Source of the DNA: Brevundimonas sp. EYE_349
GTDB lineage: Bacteria; Pseudomonadota; Alphaproteobacteria; Caulobacterales; Caulobacteraceae
Reading direction: 5' to 3'
Assembly: GCF_023147505.1 (NCBI RefSeq)
Contig: NZ_JAHXPB010000003.1
Location: forward strand, 310,001 to 374,000
DNA length: 64,000 nucleotides
Each line of letters starts with the position of its first letter. The stretch's first letter is position 1. This document shows, one piece after another, positions 15,042-24,685 of this stretch. Under the pieces are notes generated by a model. It was not told where the DNA came from. It ran no database searches and saw only the letters and a program-made list of their open reading frames with translations. Made by a program: the position numbers and the translations under genes.

Positions 15042-17212
15042 CCGAGACCGTCGATCAGGTCGGGCCCGATCTGACCCAGTGCGACCGCGAACCGATTCAC
15101 ATTCCCGGATCGATCCAGCCGCACGGCTTCATGCTGGTGCTGGACCTGCAGTCGTTGGCGATCCGCCAGGGTGCGGGGATGATCGAAGACCTGACGGGAC
15201 GCAGCGTCTGGATCGACCGCTCGGTCGGCGAGGTCTTGGGCGATGTCGCGGATCGCCGCATCCGTTCGATGGCGAGCCTGCAGGAGACCGGCTTCGCCTG
15301 CCGCTGGCGGGCGACCAACCGGCTGGAATACGACGTCATCGTCCGTATGGCCCCGTCCGCCTCGTCGGGCCTGCCCAGCAATCTGATGATCATCGAGGTC
15401 GAGCAAAGCTCGCAGCAGGCGCGACTGGGCGTCGACCTAGTGGCCAGCCTGGACGCCGCCGGCGCCGCGCTTGAGCGGGCGCCCACGGTTCAGGGCTTGT
15501 GCGAACGGGCCGCCGAGGCCTTCCGCCGCCTGACCGGCTTCGACCGGGTGATGATCTATCGCTTCCAGGACGACGATGCCGGCGAGGTGGTGGCCGAGGC
15601 GCGCGCAGAGGGAACCGGGTCCTTCCTGAACCACCACTTCCCCGCCACCGACATTCCGCGCCAGGCCCGCGCGCTTTATCTGCGCAATCCGGTGCGGGTC
15701 ATCCCCGACAGCCGTTACACGCCCCATCCCCTGCGGCCGATCACGCCCGGCGAGACGCCATTGGACATGAGCGACAGCGGTCTGCGCTCGGTGTCGCCGA
15801 TCCATCTTCAGTATCTGAAGAACATGGACGTGCGGGCATCGGCCTCGGTGTCCATCATCATCGACGACGCCCTGTGGGGTCTGGTCGCCTGCCACAGCGC
15901 CTCGCCCAAACTATTGCCGTTCGAACTGCGGGTCGGCTGCACCACCCTGGCTCGCAATCTGGCGCGGCAGCTGAAGGCCAAGAGCGACGCTGAACTCTAT
16001 CGCGACCGAACGCGGCTGCGCCGACTGGAAGATCATCTTGTAGCGCGCCTTTCGACGGACAAGACGCTGATCGACGCCCTGGACGAGCACGCCGAGCCGC
16101 TGATGCAGCTGACCGGCGCGGACGGGCTGGCCATCGTCGCCGACGGCGACATTCGGATGTTCGGCCATACGCCCCCGCCCGAGGGTGTCCGGGTCATCGC
16201 CGACTGGGTCGCCGGACGGCCGGGCCTGCGGCCGGTATCCTCGCACGCTCTTTCCACCGCTCTGCCCGAGGCCGAGGCCTGGACCACGCACGGCAGCGGG
16301 CTGCTGGCCGTCAACCTGCCCCTCGAACATCCGATGTCGGTCCTTTGGTTTCGCGCCGAGGTGCGTGAGCGCGTCCGCTGGGCCGGCAATCCCGCCACGG
16401 CCGAGAAGACGGGACCCAACGCCGTACTGACCCCGCGCGCCTCGTTCGAGAGCTGGTCGGAAGAGGTCGCGGGCCGTGCGCGTCGCTGGGGTCCGGCCGC
16501 GATCGAATCCGTCGCCCGTCTACGCGACGCCCTGGCCGACTTCGCCGCCATCGACCAGTTGCGCCGCCTGAATCGCTCACTACAAACCAGCCTGTCCGAG
16601 CGTGATCTGCGGCTGGAGCAGCAGCAGTATCTGATCCGCGAAGTGAATCATCGTGTTCAGAACAGCCTGACCCTGGTGTCCAGCTTTCTGGGCTTGCAGG
16701 CGCGCGAACAGACGGATTGGGCGGCCGTCGCCGCCCTGAACGAGGCGAGGCGACGTGTCCGGGCCGTCTCCGCCGTGCACAGCCAGCTGTATCGCGGCGA
16801 CGCATCGACCACAGTCGATATGGCGCGCTACATCGATAGTCTGGTCGAGGATCTGGCCTCCAGCATGGGGCCGGACTGGGCGGCCGCCACCGAGACCGAT
16901 CTGGCGCCCGTCAACATCGACGCCGGGCGGGCGGTGACCATCGGCCTGATCCTGACCGAACTGATCATCAACGCCCAGAAATACGCCTACAAGGGCAAGC
17001 CCGGCCCCTTGCGCATCGTCTTCGAGGAAGACGGGGCCATGTTCCGCCTGAGGGTCGAGGACGAGGGCGAAGGCGGGTATCTTGCGGGCAAGGGTTTCGG
17101 CTCCATGATGATCCAGAGTCTGGTCGGGCAGTTGGAGGGCGAGATCGACTATCGCGACCGCGATCCGGGCCTGACCGTCACGTTGAAGGCGCGGATCGAC
17201 CCTCTGGTCTGA
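15038..17212 (+). CDS. bphP: Bacteriophytochrome sensor histidine kinase
   Basis: 724 residues from a TTG with an AGGAGG site seven bases upstream. The N-terminal Cys15 (DLTQCDREPIHIPGSIQPHG) is the biliverdin-attachment Cys of BphPs. PAS (about 20-115), GAF (about 145-310, with PATDIPRQAR, the chromophore-pocket DIP motif) and PHY (about 325-510) domains follow. The kinase is of the HisKA_2/HWE-like type: His538 in REVNHRVQNSLTL, then an ATPase domain with LILTELIINAQKYAY. It should be a red/far-red photoreceptor kinase. No response regulator gene is adjacent, so its partner lies elsewhere. Confidence 0.95.
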   Translation: MTETVDQVGPDLTQCDREPIHIPGSIQPHGFMLVLDLQSLAIRQGAGMIEDLTGRSVWIDRSVGEVLGDVADRRIRSMASLQETGFACRWRATNRLEYDVIVRMAPSASSGLPSNLMIIEVEQSSQQARLGVDLVASLDAAGAALERAPTVQGLCERAAEAFRRLTGFDRVMIYRFQDDDAGEVVAEARAEGTGSFLNHHFPATDIPRQARALYLRNPVRVIPDSRYTPHPLRPITPGETPLDMSDSGLRSVSPIHLQYLKNMDVRASASVSIIIDDALWGLVACHSASPKLLPFELRVGCTTLARNLARQLKAKSDAELYRDRTRLRRLEDHLVARLSTDKTLIDALDEHAEPLMQLTGADGLAIVADGDIRMFGHTPPPEGVRVIADWVAGRPGLRPVSSHALSTALPEAEAWTTHGSGLLAVNLPLEHPMSVLWFRAEVRERVRWAGNPATAEKTGPNAVLTPRASFESWSEEVAGRARRWGPAAIESVARLRDALADFAAIDQLRRLNRSLQTSLSERDLRLEQQQYLIREVNHRVQNSLTLVSSFLGLQAREQTDWAAVAALNEARRRVRAVSAVHSQLYRGDASTTVDMARYIDSLVEDLASSMGPDWAAATETDLAPVNIDAGRAVTIGLILTELIINAQKYAYKGKPGPLRIVFEEDGAMFRLRVEDEGEGGYLAGKGFGSMMIQSLVGQLEGEIDYRDRDPGLTVTLKARIDPLV

Positions 17213-17271
17213 AGCCTCGTCTGGACGCGGAGGCTGTGGCGTCCGGTCGCACGGGGGCGTAAGAGCCGGCC

Positions 17272-18177
17272 ATGTCCGCCCTCGCACAGCGCCCCTCCCC
17301 GCGCGCCTTCGCCCTGATCGTGCTGCTGATCGCCGCCTGCGTGTTGGGCCTGGCGCCGATCCTGGTGCGGTTGACCGAGACGGGACCGGCGGCGGCGGGG
17401 TTCTGGCGCTTCCTGCTGGCCCTGCCTCTGCTGACCCTGCTGGCGGCGCGGGAAAAGGGCGGCGTCGGGACGCCGTCGAAATGGGCGCTGCTGGCCGGCC
17501 TGTTCTTCGCGCTGGACCTCAGCTTCTGGCACTACGGCATCGTCATGACCTCGGTCGCCAATGCGACGGTGCTGTGCAACCTGACGCCGGTCGTCGTGAC
17601 CCTGTTCGGCTGGTTCGTCCTTAAGGAAAGGCCGCATCGGCTGTTTCTGATCGCCCTGGCCCTGGCCATGGGCGGCGCCTTTGCGATGGCGGCGGGCGCG
17701 GATGGCGGACAGGGGACCAATCCGCCGCTGGGCGACGTCTTCTCCCTATCGGTTGCGATCTGGTATTCTGGATATTTCCTGGCGGTGAAGGCGGCGCGGG
17801 CGACGGCTGGGGCCATGCGCGTGACCTTCTGGGCCACCCTGCTGGGCGCGCCCCTGCTGCTGATCGTGGCCCTGGCGCTGGGCGAGGACATCATGCCCGC
17901 CAGCGCGGCCGGCTGGGGCGCCTGCATCGCCATGGGGATCATGCATGTCTTTGGTCAGGGCGGGGTGGCCTGGGCGCTGGGCCGCCTGCCGGCCTCGGTC
18001 ACGGCCGTCACCATTCTGGTCCAGCCGGTGGTCGCGGGCCTGTTAGGCTGGTGGGTGTTTGGCGAGACCCTGACGCCGATCCAGGCCCTGGGCGGCGCCC
18101 TGGTGCTGGGCGCGGTCGTCCTGGCCCAGCGCTCGCAACGCGCCAAGCCGACCTCCGCCGAAGCCCAAACGGGCTGA
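17272..18177 (+). CDS. EamA/DMT-superfamily transporter
   Basis: 301-residue integral membrane protein with about ten hydrophobic helices in two EamA repeats. The first repeat contains PILVRLTETGPAAAGFWRFLLALPLL, and the second ends in GWWVFGETLTPIQALGGALVLGAVVLA. These are typical of drug/metabolite transporter exporters. The substrate cannot be deduced. It starts 59 bases after bphP and is probably read from the same direction, with AAGAG ahead of the ATG. The C-terminus is short and basic. Confidence 0.88.
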   Translation: MSALAQRPSPRAFALIVLLIAACVLGLAPILVRLTETGPAAAGFWRFLLALPLLTLLAAREKGGVGTPSKWALLAGLFFALDLSFWHYGIVMTSVANATVLCNLTPVVVTLFGWFVLKERPHRLFLIALALAMGGAFAMAAGADGGQGTNPPLGDVFSLSVAIWYSGYFLAVKAARATAGAMRVTFWATLLGAPLLLIVALALGEDIMPASAAGWGACIAMGIMHVFGQGGVAWALGRLPASVTAVTILVQPVVAGLLGWWVFGETLTPIQALGGALVLGAVVLAQRSQRAKPTSAEAQTG

Positions 18178-18192
18178 AACCACCATCTCAAG

Positions 18193-18230
18193 AAAAAACA
18201 GGCGCGGAAGCCGAAGCCGCCGCGCCTGTT
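18193..18230 (-). terminator. Terminator of the cold-shock gene (possibly bidirectional)
   Basis: Stem AACAGGCGCGG/CCGCGCCTGTT around a 12-base loop. On the minus strand it ends in a run of T, 25 bases after the csp stop. On the plus strand it is 15 bases after the EamA stop but followed only by CTCC. Confidence 0.75.
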
Positions 18231-18254
18231 CTCCAATCTCGAAGTCTGTCCGAC

Positions 18255-18458
18255 CTAGAGGATCTTGAGGTCGATCGCCGACGTCTTGCCGCGCTGGTTT
18301 TCCAGCTCGTATTCGACCTTGGCGTTTTCATCGAGGCCCTGAAGGCCAGCCTTCTGAACGGCGGTGACGTGAACGAACACGTCCGAGCCGCCGCTGTCGG
18401 GCTGGATAAAGCCGTAGCCCTTGGTGGGGTTGAACCACTTGACCGTGCCGGTCGCCAT
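18255..18458 (-). CDS. Cold-shock domain protein
   Basis: 67-residue CspA-type protein with RNP1 (KGYGFIQPD) and RNP2 (VFVHVTAV) motifs in a single OB fold. It binds single-stranded RNA/DNA and works as an RNA chaperone. The ATG at 18458 gives the canonical MATGTVKWFN opening and has GGAG upstream; longer in-frame starts are not conserved. About 195 bases without another gene lie upstream, consistent with the long leader often seen in csp genes. Whether it is cold-induced cannot be told. Confidence 0.95.
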   Translation of the reverse strand: MATGTVKWFNPTKGYGFIQPDSGGSDVFVHVTAVQKAGLQGLDENAKVEYELENQRGKTSAIDLKIL

Positions 18459-18655
18459 GTCTGCGTCTCCGTAAACGCGCTTTTCCAGGCGGATCCCTTC
18501 CTCGGTGATCCGACAATCCATCTGGACAGCTCGTTCAGGCGAAGGAGCGAAACGCAGGTGTGGACCCCACGCGAAATCCGGACTGTGCCGATGTTGTCAC
18601 CCGGCTTTTCCGGACGGTCAACAGCGAAAGCGACTCGCAATCGCCGCATTCAACC

Positions 18656-19417
18656 TTAACGGCAGATGCCTCTTGCGGCCCCGTCGATGTGCAGATGGTT
18701 GGCGTGGGCGGCGTTGTAGTCGGGCGACAGGACGGTCGAGAACAGGCGGCAGGCCCCGTCGCGCACCCGGTGCAGAAAGCGCGAGCCGGGCTGGCCGGCC
18801 GGACCGGAACCGCCCCAGTCGTCCAGGACGCTGACGGTGCGGCCGTCCTTCAGGGTGACGGCGGCGACGTCCAGGGCGTTGGCGCGGGCGTGTTCGCTGG
18901 GGCGCTCGCCCTCGTCCTGTGAGCCGTAGATGCGGCGGCAGGAATAGGTCCCGTAGTTCTCCACCCGCGCAGGCTCCGACCCCAGTTCTTCGCGCGCGAC
19001 CGGGCGCAGGACCTGCCGGTCCCAGATGACGTAGCGGACGGCCAGCGGGCATTGCATCACCACATTGGCCGGCGCCAGCGGCGTCACCGCCCCGCCCGCG
19101 ATCCTGACGGCGCCGCGCACCACGCAGAAGCCGCCGTCGTCGCGGTCGGCCGCACGCTCCACCTGGACGCCGGCGTCGCGCAGGGCCTTCATGCAGGCGT
19201 CGGTCGCCTGCTCCAGCGCCTGGGCAGGCGCGGCGGCGTCCACCTCGAAGGCGGCGACCTTGGCCGCCGTCGCGCCTCCCACCGGCCGGTCCAGATCAAG
19301 CGGCTTCCACGGCAGATCCTGAGGCGGGGCGAACAGGTTCAGCAGGGCGAAACCGGCGCAGATCAGCAGGCCGATCTCCCAGACCAGGTTCCACATCTCC
19401 GCCAGATCGCGCTTCAT
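18656..19417 (-). CDS. Extensin-like family protein
   Basis: 253 residues from the ATG at 19417 (GGGGGA ribosome site). An N-terminal membrane anchor or signal (about residues 10-30, LVWEIGLLICAGFALLNLF) is followed by an extensin-like C-terminal domain. Its hallmarks are the Cys residues in CMKALRDAGV, GFCVVRG and MQCPLAVRYVIW, the SEHARANALDVAAVTL motif, and the closing HANHLHIDGAARGICR. The His/Asp pattern (SxHxxxxAxD, HxNHLHxD) resembles D-Ala-D-Ala peptidase-like metal sites, so a peptidoglycan role is plausible but inferred. It is divergent from ppk2. Confidence 0.85.
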   Translation of the reverse strand: MKRDLAEMWNLVWEIGLLICAGFALLNLFAPPQDLPWKPLDLDRPVGGATAAKVAAFEVDAAAPAQALEQATDACMKALRDAGVQVERAADRDDGGFCVVRGAVRIAGGAVTPLAPANVVMQCPLAVRYVIWDRQVLRPVAREELGSEPARVENYGTYSCRRIYGSQDEGERPSEHARANALDVAAVTLKDGRTVSVLDDWGGSGPAGQPGSRFLHRVRDGACRLFSTVLSPDYNAAHANHLHIDGAARGICR

Positions 19418-19548
19418 CGGTCCCCCGCCCCGGCCCCCTATTCCATGCCAGGCCCCCGCCCCTAACGCCGTTGGCCCCGCTCGGCTCCGCTCCATGCGAC
19501 ACGACGGCTTTCGCTTGCCGCCCGGCCGAACCTGGCCCACTCTTTGGC

Positions 19549-20298
19549 ATGGGAAAGAAATCCGACGCCTATGAAACCGAGTTGGAGCAGATCCAACTGG
19601 CCATCGTTCAGGCCCAGGCCTGGAGCATCGAACACGGCTCGCGCGTGGTCATCGTGCTGGAGGGACGCGACACCGCCGGCAAGGACGGCGCCATCAAGCG
19701 GCTGACCGAATATATGTCGCCGCGCCAGACCCGCGTCGTCGCCCTGCCCAAGCCCAGCGACCGGGAAACCAGCCAATGGTATTTCCAGCGCTATGTGCCG
19801 CATCTGCCCGCGGCGGGCGAGACGGTCATCTTCAACCGGTCCTGGTACAATCGCGCCGGGGTGGAGCCGGTGATGGGCTACTGCACGCCCGAACAGTATG
19901 CCCAATTCATGACCGACGCGCCGCGATTCGAGCGGATGCTGACCGACGACGGCATCATCCTGATCAAGATCTGGCTGGACATCTCGCGCAAGGAACAGGC
20001 GGCGCGGCTGAAGGCGCGGCGCACCGATCCGCTGAAGAAGTTCAAGCTGTCGTCGCTGGACGCCGAGGCCGAGGCGCGGTTCGACGCCTATTCCGACGCG
20101 CGCGACCGGATGCTGGACGAGACCGACCGCGACTATGCGCCTTGGACCGTTGTGGCCACCGACGACAAGAAGACGGCGCGGCTGAACATAGGGCGCTTCA
20201 TCCTGTCGGTGCTGAAACACACCGACCTGCCGGTCAACAAGCCGGACCCCGACGTGGTGTTCGGCGCACATAAGGCCAAGGATCGGCTGGCGCGCTGA
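19549..20298 (+). CDS. ppk2: Polyphosphate kinase 2 family protein
   Basis: 249 residues, one PPK2 domain. Walker A is EGRDTAGKDGAIKRL, the Walker B region is FNRSWYNRAGVEPV, and the lid module is RKEQAARLKARRTDPLKKFK. These enzymes transfer phosphate between polyphosphate and nucleoside mono- or diphosphates. The length fits the short single-domain class; which nucleotide is preferred cannot be read. The start is the ATG at 19549, where the conserved region begins. It converges with the Rieske gene. Confidence 0.92.
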   Translation: MGKKSDAYETELEQIQLAIVQAQAWSIEHGSRVVIVLEGRDTAGKDGAIKRLTEYMSPRQTRVVALPKPSDRETSQWYFQRYVPHLPAAGETVIFNRSWYNRAGVEPVMGYCTPEQYAQFMTDAPRFERMLTDDGIILIKIWLDISRKEQAARLKARRTDPLKKFKLSSLDAEAEARFDAYSDARDRMLDETDRDYAPWTVVATDDKKTARLNIGRFILSVLKHTDLPVNKPDPDVVFGAHKAKDRLAR

Positions 20299-20310
20299 AC
20301 CAACGCCCGG

Positions 20311-20688
20311 TCAGGCGGTGCGGACGACCCCGCCCGACGCCGCCACCGGCCAGGGCGTCAGCCGCCCGCCCGCGCACGGGCCGCCCTTGCATTCGCCGGT
20401 CAGCGGCTCGAACACCGCGCCGTGCCAGCCGCACAGGATCAGCGAACCGTCCGGGGTCAGATAGCGGTCGATCTCCACGGCGATGGGGAAGCCCGCGTGC
20501 GGGCATCGATCGACCCAGCCGGCCACCTGCCCATCCTTCCTGACCACGAAGCCGTGGAAGAAGGCGTCGCCGATCTGCAGCACGAAGCCGCGCGAGCCGG
20601 GGTCGGCGATGTCATTCTCTGGGCACAGGGCAACGCCCGCCGGAGTCTTCCAGACCCGTTTTCGCTCGGTCGCGGCCGCCTCAGACAC
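20311..20688 (-). CDS. Rieske [2Fe-2S] domain protein
   Basis: 125 residues with both cluster motifs, CPHAG (Cys, His) and CGWHG (Cys, His), in the arrangement of soluble Rieske ferredoxin-like proteins. The GTG start overlaps the end of gpsA by eight bases, so it belongs to the tsaD-gpsA operon as the third gene. The same neighbourhood is seen in other alphaproteobacteria. It is probably a small cytoplasmic electron-transfer or ferredoxin-subunit protein; no oxygenase partner is nearby. Confidence 0.87.
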   Translation of the reverse strand: MSEAAATERKRVWKTPAGVALCPENDIADPGSRGFVLQIGDAFFHGFVVRKDGQVAGWVDRCPHAGFPIAVEIDRYLTPDGSLILCGWHGAVFEPLTGECKGGPCAGGRLTPWPVAASGGVVRTA

Positions 20689-21709
20689 GCTCGGCCTTGA
20701 GCGGGCGCGACAGCAGGCCGTCGATCAGCCCATCCACGTCGATCTCGCCCGCCAATAGCGCGGCGACGCCTTCGGAAATCGGGATTTCCACGCCCAGGCG
20801 CGCCGCCAGTTCGCGCACGGCCGGCGCGCTCTCATAGCCTTCGGCCACCGACCGTTTGCCGGCCAGGGCCTGCTCGACCGTCTGCCCCTGCCCCAGGGCC
20901 AGACCCAGGCTCATGTTGCGCGACTGTGGGCTGGAGCAGGTCAGGACCAGGTCGCCCAGGCCGCAAAGCCCCGCCACCGTCTCGGCCTGCCCGCCCATGG
21001 CGACGGCGAGACGGGTCATTTCCGCAAAGCCGCGCGTGATCAGGGCGGCGTGGGCGCTGCGGCCCAACTGACGCCCCTCGGAAATGCCGCAGGCGATGGC
21101 CAGGACGTTCTTCAGCGCCCCGCCCGCCTCTGCGCCCACCAGATCGGTCGCCAGATAGGGTCGGAAGCCCGGCGCCGACAGGGTGTTCAGCAGCGCCTGA
21201 CCCAGCGCCGCATTGGCGCAGGCCAGGGTGACGGCGGTCGGCAAGCCGCGCGCCACCTCGCCGGCGAAACTGGGCCCGGACAGGACGGCGGCTGGGGCGC
21301 CCGGCAAGGTCTCGGCCAGCACCTCGGTCATCAGCTTCATCGTGCCGCGCTCGACCCCCTTGGAGCACAGCACCACCGGCACGCCCGCCCGGTGGCAAGG
21401 CGCGAAGGCCGTCAGGGTCGCCCGCATATGCTGGGCCGGCGGCACCGCCAGGATCAGGTCGCACCCGCCCAGGTCCGCCAGGTCGGACGTGAAGCTCAAC
21501 GCGTCCGCCAGCGGCACGCCCGGCAGATAGAGGTCGTTGGCCCGCGTCGCCCGCATCGTCTCGACCAGTTGCTGCTCGCGCGCCTGCAAGATCGTGTTCA
21601 AACCTGCCCGGACGCAGACCTGGGCCAGGGCCGTGCCCCACGCGCCCGCGCCGATGACCCCTGCCGTGCGGAATTCCATACGCCCTCCCGAGGCGGTTTC
21701 GTTCGTCAT
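20681..21709 (-). CDS. gpsA: Glycerol-3-phosphate dehydrogenase [NAD(P)+]
   Basis: 342 residues from the ATG at 21709, which overlaps the tsaD stop (ATGA); a second ATG at 21679 is possible. The Rossmann motif is [15 protein letters not shown], the catalytic Lys lies in [13 protein letters not shown], and [13 protein letters not shown] is the usual dihydroxyacetone-phosphate site. It makes sn-glycerol-3-phosphate from DHAP for phospholipid synthesis in the cytoplasm. It is the middle gene of tsaD-gpsA-Rieske. Confidence 0.96.
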   Translation of the reverse strand: MTNETASGGRMEFRTAGVIGAGAWGTALAQVCVRAGLNTILQAREQQLVETMRATRANDLYLPGVPLADALSFTSDLADLGGCDLILAVPPAQHMRATLTAFAPCHRAGVPVVLCSKGVERGTMKLMTEVLAETLPGAPAAVLSGPSFAGEVARGLPTAVTLACANAALGQALLNTLSAPGFRPYLATDLVGAEAGGALKNVLAIACGISEGRQLGRSAHAALITRGFAEMTRLAVAMGGQAETVAGLCGLGDLVLTCSSPQSRNMSLGLALGQGQTVEQALAGKRSVAEGYESAPAVRELAARLGVEIPISEGVAALLAGEIDVDGLIDGLLSRPLKAERV

Positions 21710-22854
21710 GCTTTCGCGCCCTTGCGGCCCGGCCTGTGCGAAGGATCGGACAGGGCGCGCGCTTCGTCCAGCGGCCATCGCGGCCGGGCGACCACGTCGA
21801 TGTCGCTGGTCAGGCCCAGCGCCAGTCGTTCGGCCCCCGCCAAGGCGATCATCGCCGCATTGTCTGTGCAAAAGGCCATGGGCGGCGCCAGGAAGTCGAA
21901 ACCGTGTTTGGCCGCCGTCGCCTGCAGGGTGGCGCGGATCATCTTGTTGGCCGCCACGCCGCCCGCCACGACGAACAGCTTGTGATCATGCGTCTCCGCA
22001 TAGGCCGCCAGCGCGCGCTCCGACCGATCCGACAACTGGCGCGCGATGGCGCTTTGAACCGCGTCGGCCAAATCGGCCTTGTCCTGTTCGGTCTCGCACG
22101 TCTGGGCGATACGGAAGGCGGCAGTCTTCAAACCCGAGAAGGAAAAGTCGCAATCCTTGCGGCCCAGCAGGGCGCGCGGCAGATCGATCCTGGACCCATC
22201 GCCCTGCATCGCCAGCCGCTCCAGCGCCGGCCCGCCCGGATAACCCAGGCCCAGAGCCTTGGCGATCTTGTCGAAGGCCTCGCCCGCCGCATCGTCGATG
22301 GTGGCGCCGATCCGACTCATGTCGCCGACGCCGCGCACCTCAAGAAGCTGGCAATGACCACCCGAGACCAGCAGCAGCAGGAACGGATAGGCGACCTCCG
22401 CCCCCAGGCGCGCCGAGAGCGCGTGCCCCTCAAGATGGTTCACCGCCACCAGCGGCAGCCCGCGCGCCAGGGCCGCCGCCTTGCCGAAGCTGAGGCCGAC
22501 CATGACCCCGCCGACCAGGCCCGGCCCAGCCGTCGCCGCGATCCCGTCCAACCCGTCATAACCCATGCCCGCCTCGACCATCGCGCGGCGCGTGACCTCG
22601 GCGATCATCTCGACATGGCTGCGCGCCGCGATTTCGGGCACCACCCCGCCATAGGCTGCGTGGTCGTCGATCTGGCTGTGGACGACCGAGGACAGCACCT
22701 CCGCCCGACCACCGGTCAGGCGCACCACCGAGGCGGCGGTCTCGTCGCAGCTGGTCTCCAGGCCCAGCACCGTCAGGGCATGACCGGGACGAGGGGGGAC
22801 ATCCCGTCCAGTTGCCGCATCGGCGCCGCTGCTATAGTCGGCGGACATCTCCAT
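21706..22854 (-). CDS. tsaD: tRNA N6-threonylcarbamoyladenosine synthase subunit TsaD
   Basis: 382 residues if started at ATG 22854; alternatives are 22848 and 22896, and none has a clear ribosome site. The core opens with [16 protein letters not shown] and has the metal-binding HLEGH, the LVSGGHCQL loop and the closing [17 protein letters not shown]. The enzyme transfers threonylcarbamoyl to A37 of ANN-decoding tRNAs, with TsaB/E/C elsewhere. The N-terminal 30 residues are not part of the fold. It is divergent from hemC with only about 40 bases between, so the two promoters must overlap or lie in the neighbouring gene. Confidence 0.94.
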   Translation of the reverse strand: MEMSADYSSGADAATGRDVPPRPGHALTVLGLETSCDETAASVVRLTGGRAEVLSSVVHSQIDDHAAYGGVVPEIAARSHVEMIAEVTRRAMVEAGMGYDGLDGIAATAGPGLVGGVMVGLSFGKAAALARGLPLVAVNHLEGHALSARLGAEVAYPFLLLLVSGGHCQLLEVRGVGDMSRIGATIDDAAGEAFDKIAKALGLGYPGGPALERLAMQGDGSRIDLPRALLGRKDCDFSFSGLKTAAFRIAQTCETEQDKADLADAVQSAIARQLSDRSERALAAYAETHDHKLFVVAGGVAANKMIRATLQATAAKHGFDFLAPPMAFCTDNAAMIALAGAERLALGLTSDIDVVARPRWPLDEARALSDPSHRPGRKGAKA

Positions 22855-22894
22855 CGGGTCGAGGTAGCGACCCGGCGACCGGTGCGCAACGCTC

Positions 22895-23860
22895 ATGACC
22901 TTTCCTCTCCGCATCGGCACCCGGCGCTCCAAGCTGGCGCTCGCCCAATCCGGCATGATGCAGCGCGCCATCGGCCGCGCCCTGGGCGTAGCCGAGGCCG
23001 ATATCGAGACCGCCGTGCCCCTGGTCGAGATCGTCACCACCGGCGACCGGGTTCAGGACCGCCGCCTGCTGGAGATCGGCGGCAAGGCCCTGTTCACCAA
23101 GGAGATCGAGGAGGCCCTGCTGGCCGGTCGGATCGACGTCGCCATCCATTCGATGAAGGACGTGCCCGCCGAACAGCCCAAGGGCCTGTGCATCGCCGCC
23201 ATCCCCGAGCGCGAAGACGCCCGCGACGCCTTCGTCAGCCGCGACTTCGACAACTTCGACGCCCTGCCCTTCGGCGCGCGCCTGGGCACCGCCAGCCTGC
23301 GTCGCCAGGCCCAGGCCCAGGCCCTGCGCCCCGACCTGAAGGTCGAGATGCTGCGCGGCAATATCGACACCCGCCTGCGTCGCGCCGCCGATGGAGAGTT
23401 CGACGCCATCCTGCTGGCGGTTTCGGGCATGACGCGGCTGGGCGTCACCGACCATATTCGCGAGAAGCTGTCGCTGGACGCTTTTCTTCCCGCGCCGGGC
23501 CAGGGGGCGCTGGCGCTCCAGACCCGCGCCGCCGACATTGACGCCCAGCGGAACGCGCCGTGGGTCGCAGCCCTGAACCACGCCGAGACCGCCCTGTGCG
23601 TCGCCGCCGAGCGCGGGGCCATGACGGCGCTTGAAGGATCCTGCCGCACCGCCGTCGGCGCCTATGCCCGTATCGACAACGACATCCTGCATCTGACCAC
23701 GGAAATGCTCAGCCCCGACGGCTCGGCCCGATGGCGGCGCGTCGGCGAGCTGCCTCAGCCCGAAACTGCCGCCGCCCGCGCCCTGGGCCAGCGGCTGGGG
23801 GCCGAGGTCAAGAACTTCGCCGGCGATCAGGAAGTCGACCCCGCGACGCTGGACGGATGA
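22895..23860 (+). CDS. hemC: Hydroxymethylbilane synthase
   Basis: 321 residues. The dipyrromethane cofactor Cys lies in EGSCRTAVGAYA, and the substrate region includes TRRSKLALAQS, SMKDVPAEQP and GTASLRRQAQ. It polymerises four porphobilinogen units to hydroxymethylbilane in the cytoplasm, the third step of heme and corrin synthesis after ALA. It overlaps hemD by four bases (ATGA). Length and motifs are normal. Confidence 0.97.
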   Translation: MTFPLRIGTRRSKLALAQSGMMQRAIGRALGVAEADIETAVPLVEIVTTGDRVQDRRLLEIGGKALFTKEIEEALLAGRIDVAIHSMKDVPAEQPKGLCIAAIPEREDARDAFVSRDFDNFDALPFGARLGTASLRRQAQAQALRPDLKVEMLRGNIDTRLRRAADGEFDAILLAVSGMTRLGVTDHIREKLSLDAFLPAPGQGALALQTRAADIDAQRNAPWVAALNHAETALCVAAERGAMTALEGSCRTAVGAYARIDNDILHLTTEMLSPDGSARWRRVGELPQPETAAARALGQRLGAEVKNFAGDQEVDPATLDG

Positions 23861-24567
23861 CCGGCGCGGCCCCGCTCCGCGTCTGGATCACCCGCGCCGA
23901 ACCCGGCGCGTCGCGCACCGCCGCGCGCCTGCGCGACATGGGGTTGGAGCCGATCATCGCCTCCCTTCTTGCCGTCGAGCCGCTGACGCCGGTTCTGCCC
24001 GATCTGGCAACGTTCAACGCCCTGGCCTTCACCAGTCCCAACGGCGTCGCCGCCTTCGCCGCCCTGACGCCCCGCCGCGACCACCCCGTCTTCGCTGTCG
24101 GCGACGCCACCGCCCAGGCGGCGTCAGCCGTAGGCTTTCCCGACGTTCGCTCCGCCCAGGGCGACCTGGCCGCCCTGGCCCGGTTGATCGCAGAAAGCCT
24201 GTCCGAGGCCGCCATCCTGATCCCCCAGGCCGAAACCCCGGCCGGCGACATGACCGCGGCCCTGACGCGGGCCGGCGCCCGCGGCGTCACAGCCCACCTC
24301 CTGTCGACCTACCGCACAAATCCCACAACTCAGCCCGCCCCGCCCGCCTTCGACGCCGTTTTGATCCACTCCCCCCGAGCCGCAAAACTGCTGGGCGACC
24401 GTCACGCCGGCCGCCTGAACGACGTAGAAGTCGCCTGCATCTCGCCCGCCGCCGCCGCGCCCCTCGCCGCCCTCGGACTACATCCGCTCATCGCCACGGA
24501 TCCAAACGAAGCCGCCCTGCTCGCGATCTTGAATCCGACGCTTGGCAAGCGCGGTCGAGCCGTATAA
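23857..24567 (+). CDS. hemD: Uroporphyrinogen-III synthase
   Basis: 236 residues, the usual size. HemD proteins are poorly conserved, but the two-domain pattern is visible: RVWITRAEPGASRTAARLRDMG at the start, LAFTSPNGVAAFAAL in the first domain, LLSTYRT and AVLIHSPRAA in the second, and a final CISPAAAAPLAALGL. It closes and flips ring D of hydroxymethylbilane. It is coupled to hemC by ATGA overlap. The stop codon falls inside the likely -10 of the tRNA-Thr promoter. Confidence 0.92.
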   Translation: MTGAAPLRVWITRAEPGASRTAARLRDMGLEPIIASLLAVEPLTPVLPDLATFNALAFTSPNGVAAFAALTPRRDHPVFAVGDATAQAASAVGFPDVRSAQGDLAALARLIAESLSEAAILIPQAETPAGDMTAALTRAGARGVTAHLLSTYRTNPTTQPAPPAFDAVLIHSPRAAKLLGDRHAGRLNDVEVACISPAAAAPLAALGLHPLIATDPNEAALLAILNPTLGKRGRAV

Positions 24568-24583
24568 AGACCCCCTCTCGCGC
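24542..24583 (+). promoter_or_regulatory. Likely tRNA-Thr promoter within the hemD 3' end
   Basis: TATAAA (24563-24568) overlaps the hemD TAA stop, with TTGGCA (24542-24547) 15 bases before, a short spacer. Right after the -10 lies CCCCCTCTCGCGC (24571-24583), identical to the tract after the rpmB -10 at 11288-11300. GC-rich discriminators of this kind are typical of stringently controlled promoters. Confidence 0.5.
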
Positions 24584-24609
24584 AGGGCCTCCGACCCTTC
24601 GCAGCCGGA

Positions 24610-24685
24610 GCCGCTTTAGCTCAGCCGGTAGAGCACATCATTCGTAATGATGGGGTCAGGTGTTCGAGTCACCTAAGCGGCACCA
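24610..24685 (+). tRNA. tRNA-Thr (anticodon CGT)
   Basis: 76 nucleotides with an encoded CCA end. The acceptor stem is GCCGCTT/AAGCGGC, the D arm is GCTC...GAGC, the anticodon stem CATCA/TGATG holds loop TTCGTAA with anticodon CGT (reads ACG), and the T arm includes GTTCGAGTC. The fold is complete. Confidence 0.96.
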
